Shown here piece after piece: positions 24,549-35,429 of a stretch of 64,000 nt of DNA; the first letter of the stretch is position 1; the number at the start of each line of letters is the position of its first letter. The DNA is from Paragonimus skrjabini miyazakii (taxonomy: Eukaryota > Platyhelminthes > Trematoda > Plagiorchiida > Troglotrematidae): NCBI GenBank assembly GCA_014338405.1, contig JTDE01000148.1, positions 286,462-350,461 of the forward strand, written 5' to 3'. A model generated the notes under the pieces. It saw only the letters and a program-made list of their open reading frames with translations. It did not search any database and had not been told where the DNA came from. The position numbers and the translations under genes were made by a program.

Positions 24549-27131
24549 TCAGCTGTGCAAATGGCATGCTTTCCTGAGCAGAAGGGACCGCACGCATAAT
24601 GGGTAAACACCTTCCTCACCGGCACGTAAGTCCTTGAGATATCGAAAAGAATCTGAGTAACGTTTGCCACCGATGGTAGGAGGAAAGTATGGGGTACTGA
24701 AAGACCCAGCCATTCTGCTCGTGAGTGGTCAATCGGATGTACTTATGAAAGTGTTCGCGCCTCAATTTTAGGAGAATTCTTTGATGGACTGATATGCACA
24801 AGCAGATTAGTTTTTGACGTGCTGGTTATTTCATTCCATCAGGAGCATATCACTGATATGATATTTGCGCATGCTTAGTTATCCCTTAATTTCAGAAAGT
24901 ATGCCGCAATTTAACCAGGACAGCGACCGCTAGGTTAGAACCGACTGGACTCCCCAATGTTACTTAATTCATTGAATACTGAGGATATGTATTCACACCT
25001 GACATGTTCTGCGTATTCTAGCCTAATATGATTTAGTCAGTTACCAATCATTTGAAGGTTCACGGAGATGAGTTGTATATGGTCACAGATCAACTTGACT
25101 ATTTTGCCTAATGACACGTTTGCAAACGCAAAGGTGACATTCGTGGATGTCATGTTGTAAATTCTCAGCGATCCGTTCGTGGGACCAGTTTAAAAGTTAT
25201 CTTTAACTCACGAATACCACGCTTGTGGTGAACAGATGTCCGAATGTCATCACGCCCATTGGCAGGTTCAAGATAGGAGCCATGCAGAAATGCCCGATCT
25301 GTGGGTTTCGGGAAAATTGCAGAGTTGTCCGACTCGGTAACGGTTACATTCACTGTATCCCGTCAAGTATAACTGTCCCCCACCAGTGCATATACGTCTT
25401 TTTGTCATTTGCTTTTTTCTGGTTTATTGATTTTATTTTGACCTCGGTCGAACAGACCAATTCGTCTAAATTCTACACCAAAAACGTTCCGTTAAATTAA
25501 CAACACTTCCCAGTAGGACAATTACAGCCTTTTAATGAAGTGTTCACAATGAGCGCCATTTTAAAAAATTGAAAAATGTTGTGATCCACTGCGCACGTAG
25601 ACTGTTTTTCCTTCAACCCAATTGGAACAACGTAAAAACCAGAAATCTTACTAAGCATTTGTTAATCAAGTGCATGATCTACCATGACTCACGGGGAATG
25701 TGTGTTTATTTTCTTCAATATCTTGTGATAAACGGATCAAATTTATTGGGTTTCATTATGGTCCTAGTTCGTTAACCATCGTTGACTATTTTTAATTTAC
25801 GACTCCTATTCAAGCAGAACACGAATCTTTAAATATTCTGCTGAAGAAACACCCACAGAATTGTGCGATATTGACCTAACTCGCGCAGACGTAAACCATG
25901 GTCGGTTTCTCTTCGATGTATGAGATGACCGAATTTAACGCAGAAGTACGGATTGCTCTGAATTCGGCATTTATCAGTGCTACCGGGTTGAGGAACGCAG
26001 ACAGCAATTCGCTCTTACTATAGCAGTGCAAATCAGAGCGGATACAGTGAGTACAACAATATAAACACCGGAAGGTTCCGAAGAGGTCAGTAAGGTTGTG
26101 ACGTTTGACATTCGTGTTTAGTGATACTGATGCATTGTTTTCCCGTGGCTTAACAATTACTGCTTTAACCTCACATATCAGTGCATCTCAGATCCATGGC
26201 ACGATAGTTCTGTTTTGTACTGCATCTCCGTATTTTGATAAGACTTTAATGACGGCATGGCCAGACCTGTTACATTTGCTTCTTGTACCACAAGTCCGGC
26301 AGACAACTACTGGAAAGATGACAGAGCAACGGTGGTAGTAGTTTGTAGTGTGTTACGTTTGCAACAAGATCTTTATGGTTGACTATTTAAAATGTGAGCC
26401 TGCAACTTAACACAAGCAGATTGTTAGCTGACACTAAAGTCGTTTTTGTTGCGGCTCAAGTGGTGAAATTCATGGCATTTGTTCTTCAACCTTCTAGTCA
26501 TTATGCTTCTGGCGGAGGCAGTTTCAATCCTGATGTTTTGAGCTAGTTCTAATTACGAGATTGTGAATTTTAGAACTTCCAGACGCGTCGGTCCATTTGG
26601 TTGAATGAGTAAAGTTGTCACGAGGGTCAATTGAACATCGGAGGAGAGACCAAAAATGACTTTGTACCAAAGCACGTGAAACGTTGTTGGTAAGAAGGCT
26701 GCTGGCACAAAGTACATGAGACTGCTCCTTTGTAGTGGGTTAATTTCACGTGATGAAGTTTCACTGTGTGGAAATTGTAGCAATATCCCTGGCTAGTTGT
26801 TAACCCAAAGTTTAGAAGAGCTCCACTCTGCGCAAACTGAAACGTTCAAGACGAAGGCACTATTCCGAAACTACGTACGATGGCTCAGAATTGGCAAGAA
26901 AACTGGCAGCATCATCCGGGTTTTTGAAGTAGTTTAATAGACACGACTATTAAATGTCTTACTTCCTCTGTTATCCGGAGTTCGGCCAATACAATCGTGA
27001 ACACCGCTAAATTTTGCACGCCCACTGGACTGATGAATATTGCTAGTGGAAGTAGGGACCCATTCAGTATGAACTAAAACCGAAACTCTGCAAACGTGAA
27101 CCAACCAAACAGTAGCGACAATAGTTTGCAT
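24549..27131 (-). CDS. Speculative four-exon gene model, unknown product
   Basis: Four minus-strand stretches join with matching phases. Exon 1 is 27131-26963: ATG with a hydrophobic start MQTIVATVWLVHVC, ending at a|gtaaga. Exon 2 is 25352-25212, after gatacag and ending c|gtgagt. Exon 3 is 24788-24620, after catatcag and ending cg|gtgagg. Exon 4 is 24573-24549, after a pyrimidine-rich ...cttctgctcag, with a stop after seven codons. Leftover bases are 1+2, 1+2 and 2+1, so the frame is kept. Introns would be about 1610, 423 and 46 bp. The product would be about 167 residues with a possible signal peptide and no recognised domain. Splice-like sites are common, so this could be coincidence. Confidence 0.22.
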
Positions 27132-28442
27132 GCTCTATTTAAAGCGCGAAGAATACCAGACAACGTAGTTTGTGACAGCTTTTCTTGCGTCCGTTAGACA
27201 GGAAATCAAGCGAATGAATTCAGGCTGCATCATTTACCATCTTCTCATTGAACATTTAAAGATGTAGCTAGAAGGTCAAAAAAGAAAATAAGAGACGACC
27301 GGTGACGGTCACACTATAGTAACTAGTTTATTTTCTGATTGCAACATTGCGCTTCAAATTACAAATACGATACCTTCCTCAGAGACGATAATCGGTTATG
27401 GATTGAGTCCTTGATGAAATCTGCTGTATTCTGGGCTGAAAGATCGCGTCTACATTAAACAAATTGGCAGATAAGTCCGTTCAACAAGAAGACCGGATAA
27501 TGAATTTCATATACTTAATATCATGGGTACGTGCTTCTGAATTCAAACAGTCGTTCCTGGTTATGAAAAGAAGTGGTCTTATATAACGATAGGCAAGTTA
27601 TTTCAGTCCTTGAAAATGGCAGCGTTGATCCGTATCTAGACTATGTCGGAGAGCGATCAGCTCAGTTGCTGCAGCTGCAAAGAATCAGGGTGAACAGGAT
27701 GAAAGACCAGAAGGCAGATGGTGAGGTAATGAGATCCTCATTCGGACTTCCGTTAACCGATATATTCATGAGATGGCATGAACGCTCTCCAACTTAGTAT
27801 ATATCAAACACTCTGCATCATCGATAAGCACATGATATGTTACTTCTTGTTTACTCTGATAATAATCCGTGAACAAAATTTGAGCGGTTCTGTCACGCTC
27901 AGCAGCCTATTGAGTTTCCGTTTGTCAGAAATCGAAAGCCCAATACCGTTCATAAAAGTTCACACACACTGCCAAATGGTTGGCACTATACAACTTAGTA
28001 TTAACTGAAACATGCAAGACGGCCGTCTTCACTCGGGCTGTCCGTTACGCCTGCGGACCAAGTTTGGGGTCACGTGGAGACACTAGGGGATAGCGTTCTT
28101 CCTAAATAGGGGGTCCGACAGCAGTCCTGTAAAAGGAAACAACACAAACAAGCATGAGCCAAAGGCCCAGTAAGCCATGCACACGACTTACACAAACGAA
28201 AACTAAAACGATGCCAACAACACAGCACGCTCCGTTACACAATTCAAATTCAACCAGTGCGCGCTTGCTGGTTTTGACCGCACGTTACACTAACCAAATA
28301 TATTACCTGGATAGGACAGCACACAGGTTTTGACAGTGCAGTACTATCAACATAGAAGGGAAAACTCGTGTGTTACCTGCCAAATAGGAGATACAAAATG
28401 TGTTCAATAAATATGTTTAATCAAAACAGAAAGAAGGCCTAT
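27132..28442. other. Anonymous interval
   Basis: No element was recognised. It contains the small exon candidate at 27607-27725. A somewhat GC-richer stretch at 28020-28330 has no coding signature that I can name. Confidence 0.35.
27607..27725 (+). CDS. Candidate internal exon, no known family
   Basis: A 119-bp open stretch between gttatttcag and gag|gtaatg. It encodes about 39 residues including DPYLDYVGERSAQLLQLQR, charged and possibly helical. The acceptor and donor resemble consensus sites, and codon choice is gene-like. No partner exon was found. Confidence 0.2.
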
Positions 28443-28543
28443 GTTGCGATATGTTAACATTTCATTTACTGTCGTGGGTCGCAAACTTAAAATACACCAG
28501 TTATATACATCACATAAATGAGGACAAAAAGGGACTAGACAAG
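28443..28543 (-). repeat. PLE terminal repeat, left arm (3' UTR)
   Basis: Lies just after the end of the GIY-YIG frame (stop near 28571) on the minus strand. Its reverse complement matches 29440-29542. The tract aatgttaacatatcgcaac is also recognisable after the second PLE (49396-49416). Confidence 0.8.
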
Positions 28544-28568
28544 CTTACAAGTACACCAAGTATTATGT

Positions 28569-29434
28569 AGTCACGAGCATGGCAACCCGATAGGTTGTCT
28601 CAACCACTGATAAATTTGGATAAGCATCGCATCGCAGAAAGCGAACAACTTCGGGTTTCGATTGCGCAACGACATCTTAAATGAGTTCAATGGGTCAACT
28701 TGGTGACCTGTTCTCATGAGGTGTTTAGCAATCGATGAGGTTGGATTTCGAGCCGTCAGTGCAACAAGTTGAAGCTGGTGCGTCATCTGTTGTTTCAACC
28801 CCTTCCGGATGTGTTCGACGACTCGCTGTGATAGTTGTCGATCTGTTCTGCTTATGTAAACGTCAAGGCAACTGCAAATGAACTGGTACATGGGAGACAG
28901 AAGAGTTTGGCAAACTACTTTCTCGATTGGAGAGAGCCGGCCCTCTGGTGGTTTGAAATAAGCGCAACTGTGGAGCCGCATACGTTCCAGCCAGAGCAGA
29001 CTTTAATTTGTGCTTTATATCGCGGGCTAGATGGTCACCTTTGAATGCAAGAATAAGAAAACATCCTTCTTTGAGCCGTCGGTATGGCTCAGTGCTATTT
29101 TCACTGTATTATGTACCTCAATGAATCTGTCGGGGTACCCATTTGTTAGTAAAGTTTGGCTCAGCAACTCCTGCTCTGTCTGCAGAGTATCCGGGATGCA
29201 AATACGTCTGGATCTATGAAACAATTTCCTAACCAAACCCAGTTTGTATGCAGTAAGAGCAAAGTTGGAAAGCTAAAGATACCGACCACCCCATGTCGCA
29301 CTGGGGTGAACTGAGTGCTGTAACGTGCCATCCGCACGTCTAGTAATGAGTACATCAAAAAAGCTAAACTATCGTTCGATTCAACTTCGTGAGATAAAGA
29401 TAGGTTGGGGTGAATATTATTAAGAATTTACCAG
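28569..29434 (-). pseudogene. PLE RT-end, linker and GIY-YIG endonuclease, frameshifted
   Basis: Reading down the minus strand: NNIHPNLSLSHEVES (end of RT palm/thumb, from about 29434); then, after frame changes, YKLGLVRKLFHRSRRICIP and a TLLTNGYPDRFI linker (to about 29110); VFLFLHSK near 29050, where a frame slip breaks the usual LPFKGD motif; GDHLARDIKHKLKSALAGTY (about 29035-28976); and the GIY-YIG domain in the 136-codon frame 28981-28571, with ICSCLDVYISRTDRQL, SSIAKHLMRTGHQVDP and NPKLFAFCDAML. The usual YIGRT reads YISRT, and the usual catalytic Glu region reads CDA. These changes and several frameshifts make it inactive. In intact PLEs the protein reverse-transcribes the element and nicks DNA. 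Confidence 0.87.
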
Positions 29435-29439
29435 CCGAC

Positions 29440-29542
29440 GTTGTGTCTAGTCTCCGTTTGTCCTTATCTATATGATGTATATAACTGGTATGTTTTAGGT
29501 CTGCGACCGATGAGAGTAAATGAAATGTTAAGATATCGCAAC
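29440..29542 (+). repeat. PLE terminal repeat, right arm (inverted copy)
   Basis: Plus-strand copy of the PLE 3' UTR, directly abutting the 5'-truncated coding part. Together with 28443-28543 it gives the element inverted ends. Confidence 0.8.
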
Positions 29543-29869
29543 TTATTTTTGAGTTCTATTCTGATGAAGTAGTTAAAGGGAACTCAGTGTTTCAGATATG
29601 TTTGAATTCATAACCATCATTCAGAACGACCTATTGCTAGAGGTATGACTAGAGTGCAACTCGAGTCTGAAATACAAACAGTAAGGAAAGAACACATGTT
29701 CATTCGAGTGTTGTCCGAAGGCAATAACTGTGTAGAAGGGTTAGCAACAAAACCTAACCACACAGTCAGAATGACTTGCACCACAGCTGAACTACATGTC
29801 CACTTCACTCATGTGCAGTTTTCTCGTTCTATCATAATAGCAGACTGTTGGTTCAGGTAGTTCAGCTCA
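29543..29869. other. Spacer between PLE and SINE palindrome
   Basis: About 330 bp with no recognised element. A plus-strand frame at 29645-29860 shows no family signature. Confidence 0.4.
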
Positions 29870-30231
29870 TCTGTTTGAATTTGAAAATCACCCACAAGTG
29901 ATCGTAGCTGTCGCATTCCCACAGACCATCCAGTCGGCCCCTTGCGAAAAGAAGAAGCACTAGACTCGAGTTTCGCTTTCATTAGAGCTCGTCAGTAGTG
30001 CATATCATCGCCACTGCAGTCGGGACTTGAACCACGGACACGCTGTTGATGAGGCAGCTGTGTTTACCATTGCACCATTGACCTCACGTTAGGAAGCACG
30101 ACGGAATTATCATATGTGAACGCTCAACCACTTTCGCTTGTGAGTGATGATCAGGTTGCCCGATCGTCTCGAAATGGAGACACAGTTACTGTCTGTTAAC
30201 TCCAATCGATAACCCCTCGACTAGGACTTCT
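29870..30231 (-). mobile_element. Family A SINE, left arm of palindrome
   Basis: Minus-strand copy lacking the first about 45 bp at the 5' end. On its own strand it has an A-box-like tggtgcaatgg, a perfect B box ggttcaagtcc (plus coordinates 30023-30033) and an anticodon-type loop ctcatca between gctg and cagc. A non-tRNA body follows with cgaaactcgag, gtgcttcttcttttcgc and tgcgacagctacgat. The loop carries CAT in anticodon position, suggesting a Met-type tRNA ancestor (inference). With 30414-30770 it forms arms of about 355 bp. Confidence 0.88.
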
Positions 30232-30370
30232 CTCCAAGATGAAATCACAGAAATCATTGACTTGATGAACGGTACTTGATTACTGATGAGTAGTGGGGGA
30301 TTTTGATTTTCATACAGATTGAAACTCACAAGCAAACTACAAGCGACTACTCATCAGTAATCTGAAATAT
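30232..30370. repeat. Palindrome centre with SINE 3'-end fragments
   Basis: The centre of the SINE palindrome includes a minus-strand piece of the family A 3' end (30278-30337: gattactgatgagtagt, then the T-rich stretch and gattgaa). It also has a plus-strand terminus actactcatcagtaatc at 30346-30362. The 17-mers at 30278-30294 and 30346-30362 are exact reverse complements. The right-hand SINE starts immediately afterwards. Confidence 0.75.
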
Positions 30371-30794
30371 CGCCTAGCAGGTTTAATGAGATCGGAGATC
30401 TCGACCTGTCTAGGAAGTCCTAATCGCGGGGTTATCGATCGGAGTTAACAGACAGTAACTGTGTCTCCATTTTGAGACGATCGGGCAACCTGATCATCAC
30501 TCACAAGCGAAAGTGGTTGAGCGTTCACATATGATAATTCGGTCGTGCCTAATGTGAGGTTAATGGCGCAGAGGTAAACACAGTTGCCTCATGAACAGCG
30601 TATCCGTGGTTCGTGTCCCGGCAGTGGCGATGATATACACTACTGACGAGCTCTAATGAGAGCGAAACTCGAGTCTAGTGCTTCTTCTTTTCGCAAGGAG
30701 TCGACTGGATGGTCTATGGAAATGCGACAGCTGCGATCACTTGTGGGTGATGTTCAAATTGAAATAAACCAAATCCCCGATTACTCATCAATAA
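30371..30794 (+). mobile_element. Family A SINE, most complete copy
   Basis: This is the reference copy for the family, about 424 bp. The 5' leader is cgcctagcaggtttaatgag (30371-30390), followed by cggggttatcgatcggag and acagacagtaactgtg. The tRNA-like head has A-box tggcgcagagg at 30564-30574 and B-box ggttcgtgtcc at 30608-30618. The body then runs through gacgagctc, cgaaactcgag, gtgcttcttcttttcgc, tgcgacagctgcgatc and gtgatgttcaa to the terminus ttactcatcaataatc. The tRNA-like head is internal, with about 190 bp upstream of the A box, which is unusual for a SINE and suggests a composite or dimeric origin. Confidence 0.88.
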
Positions 30795-31425
30795 TCATCT
30801 GTTTGAATTCGTTTTGCGCAGCGAGCTAAGTCGGTCGACCAGCTAGACAATTTTTAAAATGATCGCCTAGTAGCGCTATATCCGTTCATCTAGTCCAGAG
30901 CAAGCGTGAAGTGAATAGCGTTCAAAGCTTTCACACAGTTTGTTACGAAGCAGGTAGCCTTATCGGACACGCAGCGACGTTGTTTTTCATGGTCGGTGAC
31001 TGAAAAAGTTATGGAGAGCATTTCTTGATGAAGTCATTTTCTTGCCAACACCTTGGTGACGGGATAAAAATACCACCCCTTGAGGATTAAATCCAAAACA
31101 CGTTCAGTTGTAATATATCAGTCTTCATTCGCCTGGATGGTTATCGAAGACCATAAGTATTCGAACAGAATAACATCTGATATTGCACTTCTCAATGAGC
31201 TATCGACGTGGATAGAGTACAATCTATACTGAGACGTTGAACTATAAGAACAGACGGTCATGACAGTCAGAAGAAATAACCTGTTTAAGGGGATCGGAAG
31301 TTCTACAGTGACCTGCTTCCGGCATAAACGAGTACACAAAACTTTGTGGACGACTACCTGCTCTGTTCTTATGATCCAGGCAACAACTACACCATTGTCA
31401 AGATTTCAGCATCGTCATAAGCACG

Positions 31426-31444
31426 ATCATCATCATCATCATCG
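31426..31444. repeat. ATC trinucleotide microsatellite
   Basis: A short atcatcatc run. It resembles the tail of the RTE-like LINE, but no LINE 3' UTR sequence adjoins it, so it is treated as an independent simple repeat. Confidence 0.8.
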
Positions 31445-34400
31445 TCAATAAAACAAAAACAATTTTATGTCTCTTGATAGGTGATAAAAACGTGGTCGCT
31501 GACAATAAGCTATTTATATCAAATACGACTTCTTTTTCTGTCTGATTAACTACATGGCAAATTTATTTGGGCACGCAAGTATTCTCAGTGGTGAGTGGAC
31601 ACTAAGGGCGTTACAAGTGAGGGTACACACAAATGCACCACCGTGCATAGAAGAATTTTTGCTGTGAAACTTAACATTCCGTACGATATTCATTCCATTT
31701 AGTCTACCTGTTAAACTATTCATTGTCAACGTTACTCGTAAATTCATATACTTCAGTTCTTTTTGATGAATGAATACAAAATAGCTGTATCAAAAAATAA
31801 GACAGCTCGTGATTAGTGTTAAAAGGACGAGTTTCCGTACACATTTCCAATGTGTCTTTACAACATGTCTTCCCCAGCATGGACTCAGAGTGGCCCATAA
31901 CTGTCCCGTTCAAGACATCCGGATAATTACAACCAGAATGACGAACTGACCCGTTACATTAAACTCCACTAAATGTTAATTACAGACGTCATTATCTCCT
32001 CCAGCTTCCTCATGCTTTCTGACCTCAATCTTTGTTGGGGACGCTACTTACTTTACGATGACATGTGTGGGCAGTTTGACCTCGGTGGTTTCATTGAACC
32101 TCACAAGTCTACAATTAGACGTAAAATGGGGGCCTAAGACGGTAATCATACTAATCGGCCCCTTAGTAAACACTGTCCATGAAGATGATATCGACTGTAA
32201 ACTGTCTTGCTATTTATACTGTTCATTATTTGTCGTTATTCTCCCTGTTCAAACGTTCGAAGTATAGTCGTCCAGGTTTTCAGTGTAACAGAAAACTAGA
32301 CTCCGCTGTCTTTCAACATGTCAGTTACCTGCGACCCACGTGGATGAACTCACCAAAAACCATTCAACCTACCCCATCCAGTTACCTTCACCGAGCTTGG
32401 TTTAACTAGGCGTGTCATTTGATTTTTCCGCATGATATATGCTCGTTTGAGTCACTAACCCTTAATCTCTTGACGACTGCCTCTAATGAACTGCATCCCA
32501 TCCATAGTCATAGTCTACACTCGCTCAATGACCTAACTCACGACTGCATCTTTGCTCAGCCTCTCCAAGTGGTCTGCACTCTGTCTGCATTTTGTCTCTC
32601 TATTTAAAAACGAGGTTATTGGGAAGGTAGGTAGGGATATTTAGTATAACATACAAACCGTTTTCTACATGTATGGTGAATAAGCATGGTTTTAAAAGTC
32701 AAAATCAACCTAATCGTGATCATACAGTTGTGCAATTAACTACGTGGAACTTTTAACTGCGGAGTAGTTTTTCTTACAGTGACCTCTATCTGTCGTCCTT
32801 CCAGTGTACATAGCTGCATGGTGAAAGGCCTGTGCGTGAATGACGCGGTCTATGGAGGACCCTATTGACCAGGATTCAGTCTCCTTGACTATGCTTGTAT
32901 GACACCGAGAATGGAGCTAATATAGTTAGCCTTATTCATTATGTTTCCCAGAGTCACCAGACTATTCTGGTAGGCCATCTTCGAACAGACCTAATAAGTG
33001 CCAAATATTTCTGAAGTAAAACCAAAAAGCCTGGATGCTGGATTCCAATTGTTGGTAGACTAGGGAGCACAGTGTTGCTCAGGCGGCATTCACTTGGAAG
33101 GTTCTACAAATTCATCCCAATAGCGTTAGTGTCATTTGCACTTTTAACGCAGTGTCTGTATGAGTTGTATACAAACGCAAATAGTCCATCGCTAGACCCC
33201 CTTGATGTGATTCACATACAGGGACGATGAGTTTATTGTCATCATGATAGTAGCAGTCGTAATTTTAGTTAGACAGTAAATGAATTCGACAGCCAGGTAT
33301 TTGAGCACTATTAACTACATCATTACAGTGACAAAGAATACGGAAATGTAACCAGAAAGTTAAAACCACTTACAATAGTCATCACTCATTGGTCCGCGAC
33401 CAAGATTGGCTAATTGCATGGGTGCATGTGGGAAATGGACGTGAATCATTGAAGACCAGGGAAGTTGTAAGGCGTCACAAGTTTTTCTGTAAACTAAACA
33501 TTGAGTTACATAATCCGACAATGATCGGGCAGGCTGTGGTCAGATTCCGCTGACTGATTGTTTTAGGTTGGACCAAGTGGAACAAGTGACCTGCTTTTAG
33601 CACGTCGAATTGATGACTGTTGACGGCCATACGTGAAGCCGATTCTGAATAAAGCTAGATGATCCTCGCTAGTACGTTTAGACAAACATCTAGTCGTCTG
33701 ACCGAGATGTATTCTTCTGTCCGATAACATACGGTAAAGCAATGCAAAAACACTGACTGACTGTGGTCGGATGGTTTGTCTAAAAAAACTAACTTTGAGC
33801 ATAGGTCTGAAAGTTAACTGGTCAGTTAGTAATTAAGTAGGGGATGTTTGTTTTAGTGACTGGTGTAAACGACGACTGATCTGTTCAGTCGCTATCTCTT
33901 TTGAATGAGAGTAAGATGAGCACAGAACGTTTTCGACACTAGAGATAAGGTTCTTAATCGCTGTGATTGTCATATTTTATATAATAATTCTGTCTCAAAG
34001 CATATGTGTGACGTTAGGGAGCGGACTATCTTCTGCTTTTAGTTCGGTGGAACTGTACTGTGGAGAACAGTTTATTACTACCTCCATGTTACCATGTGAA
34101 ATTTGCCCTGTTTTGGAATCTATCGAAATATTGGCGTATGCCAACTGGAAAGAACTGGAATGCATCGTTTACCTCTAGTTCAACAGTAAGCAGAATAGAA
34201 GTTTGATCATGATCGAGCACTTCACTCAAATCAATACATATTGAGTGCACAACAGAAGTATCGCTTATCTATAGGCGGCAGTGATGGAGTAAATCGATGT
34301 TCGTAAAATGGTCAGCAACTGTCAATTTTCTCATGAAAATATCAGCCAGGTTTTGATACTTAGGCGAGTCTATTGCCATGCCGTGCCATGTCTGCATAAC

Positions 34401-35429
34401 TCCTAAGTGAAATTGAAGTATACTTTAATCATACGAAGCGAAACAATTTCTTTGGGGAATAGAGTTCGAAGTTTTCTTCTTGTGTGAAACTGTTGAATGT
34501 ATTCATATAAAACATCATTCGATTCCAATGGCGGAGATAACCAGCGAGCACATGCGATGGTCTGTAACTTTACGTTCTCTCAAAACCCGTCTTAAACAGT
34601 CAGAGTTTTAGGCAAAATGACGAAAACTTTGTCGTGATTTGCGTTTACGATAAGGACATAATCACCATAGCATAGCTGATATTCAGAACGTAGGCGTCCC
34701 ACTAATTTATATGCGTTTAACGAGTACGTTGTCATATTAGCATAAACTACGGAGAGGCATACACGAAAGTATTCACACATACTATCCCCAAAAAAGGAAA
34801 CATGCCAGTGATATTTCGAGGGCCAGATGGAGGCCTATAAAGTAGAAGGCATTCCACCGAAAATTCTGTGAAACATTGGTTGACTCAGGTGGGCAACAGA
34901 GACCGACCATTACGTGTGGTTGCGCCCTAGTGTTGATCCTCCATAGATCTGAACGCCAGAGATAAGACAGCTTACACACTCATATGTACGTGGGAAAACT
35001 AGCTCCTATGTTGCACAGTCTACTGGACGAAAGTTTAAAACCTATGAAAGCAGGTACGTTGATCCGAAATTTCAGCTTGATTCTGTTGACTTAAAATTAG
35101 TCAGTCCACATATGTCGTCCACGCATCGTAGTCGTGCACAAGGTAAATAATCCAGTCGTTTCCAGCAAATTAAGATCTATTGTTCTATCGTATGTATTGG
35201 TAATTTTCTTTCTGACTGGCCGTTGAACCTATCTCTGCAGCATCGCACCTTTTTGGTCACTTCTGTGTTGCGTTTCTGTCTTGAAGCATTTTCAGCATTT
35301 CATGCATTGCCTCAAAATTCCTGAACCACATTCAGTATTCAGCCTTCATCGACTTATCCGTGAAGTTAGATTTGATACCACAGAACTCCTTCAACTGATC
35401 TACCCAAACTTTCAACACTATATCTTCCC

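Larger units (their letters stand above)
28443..29542 (-). mobile_element. Penelope-like retroelement fragment with inverted terminal repeats
   Basis: The minus strand carries the end of an RT domain, linker and GIY-YIG endonuclease relic of a PLE (28571-29434). It is flanked by an approximately 101-bp repeat in opposite orientations: 28443-28543 (the family 3' UTR, read minus) and 29440-29542 (read plus). The arms share gtctagt, gatgtatataactggt, agtaaatgaaatgttaa and atatcgcaac, with about 85% identity by eye. A 3' UTR match to the second PLE at 49370-49432 shows that this block belongs to the element. Terminal repeats in direct or inverted orientation are known for Penelope-type elements. 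The 5' part of the RT is missing. Confidence 0.85.

Noticed and set aside
31426..31444. Tail of another RTE-like LINE
   Set aside because: No LINE 3' UTR sequence is next to this ATC run on either side.
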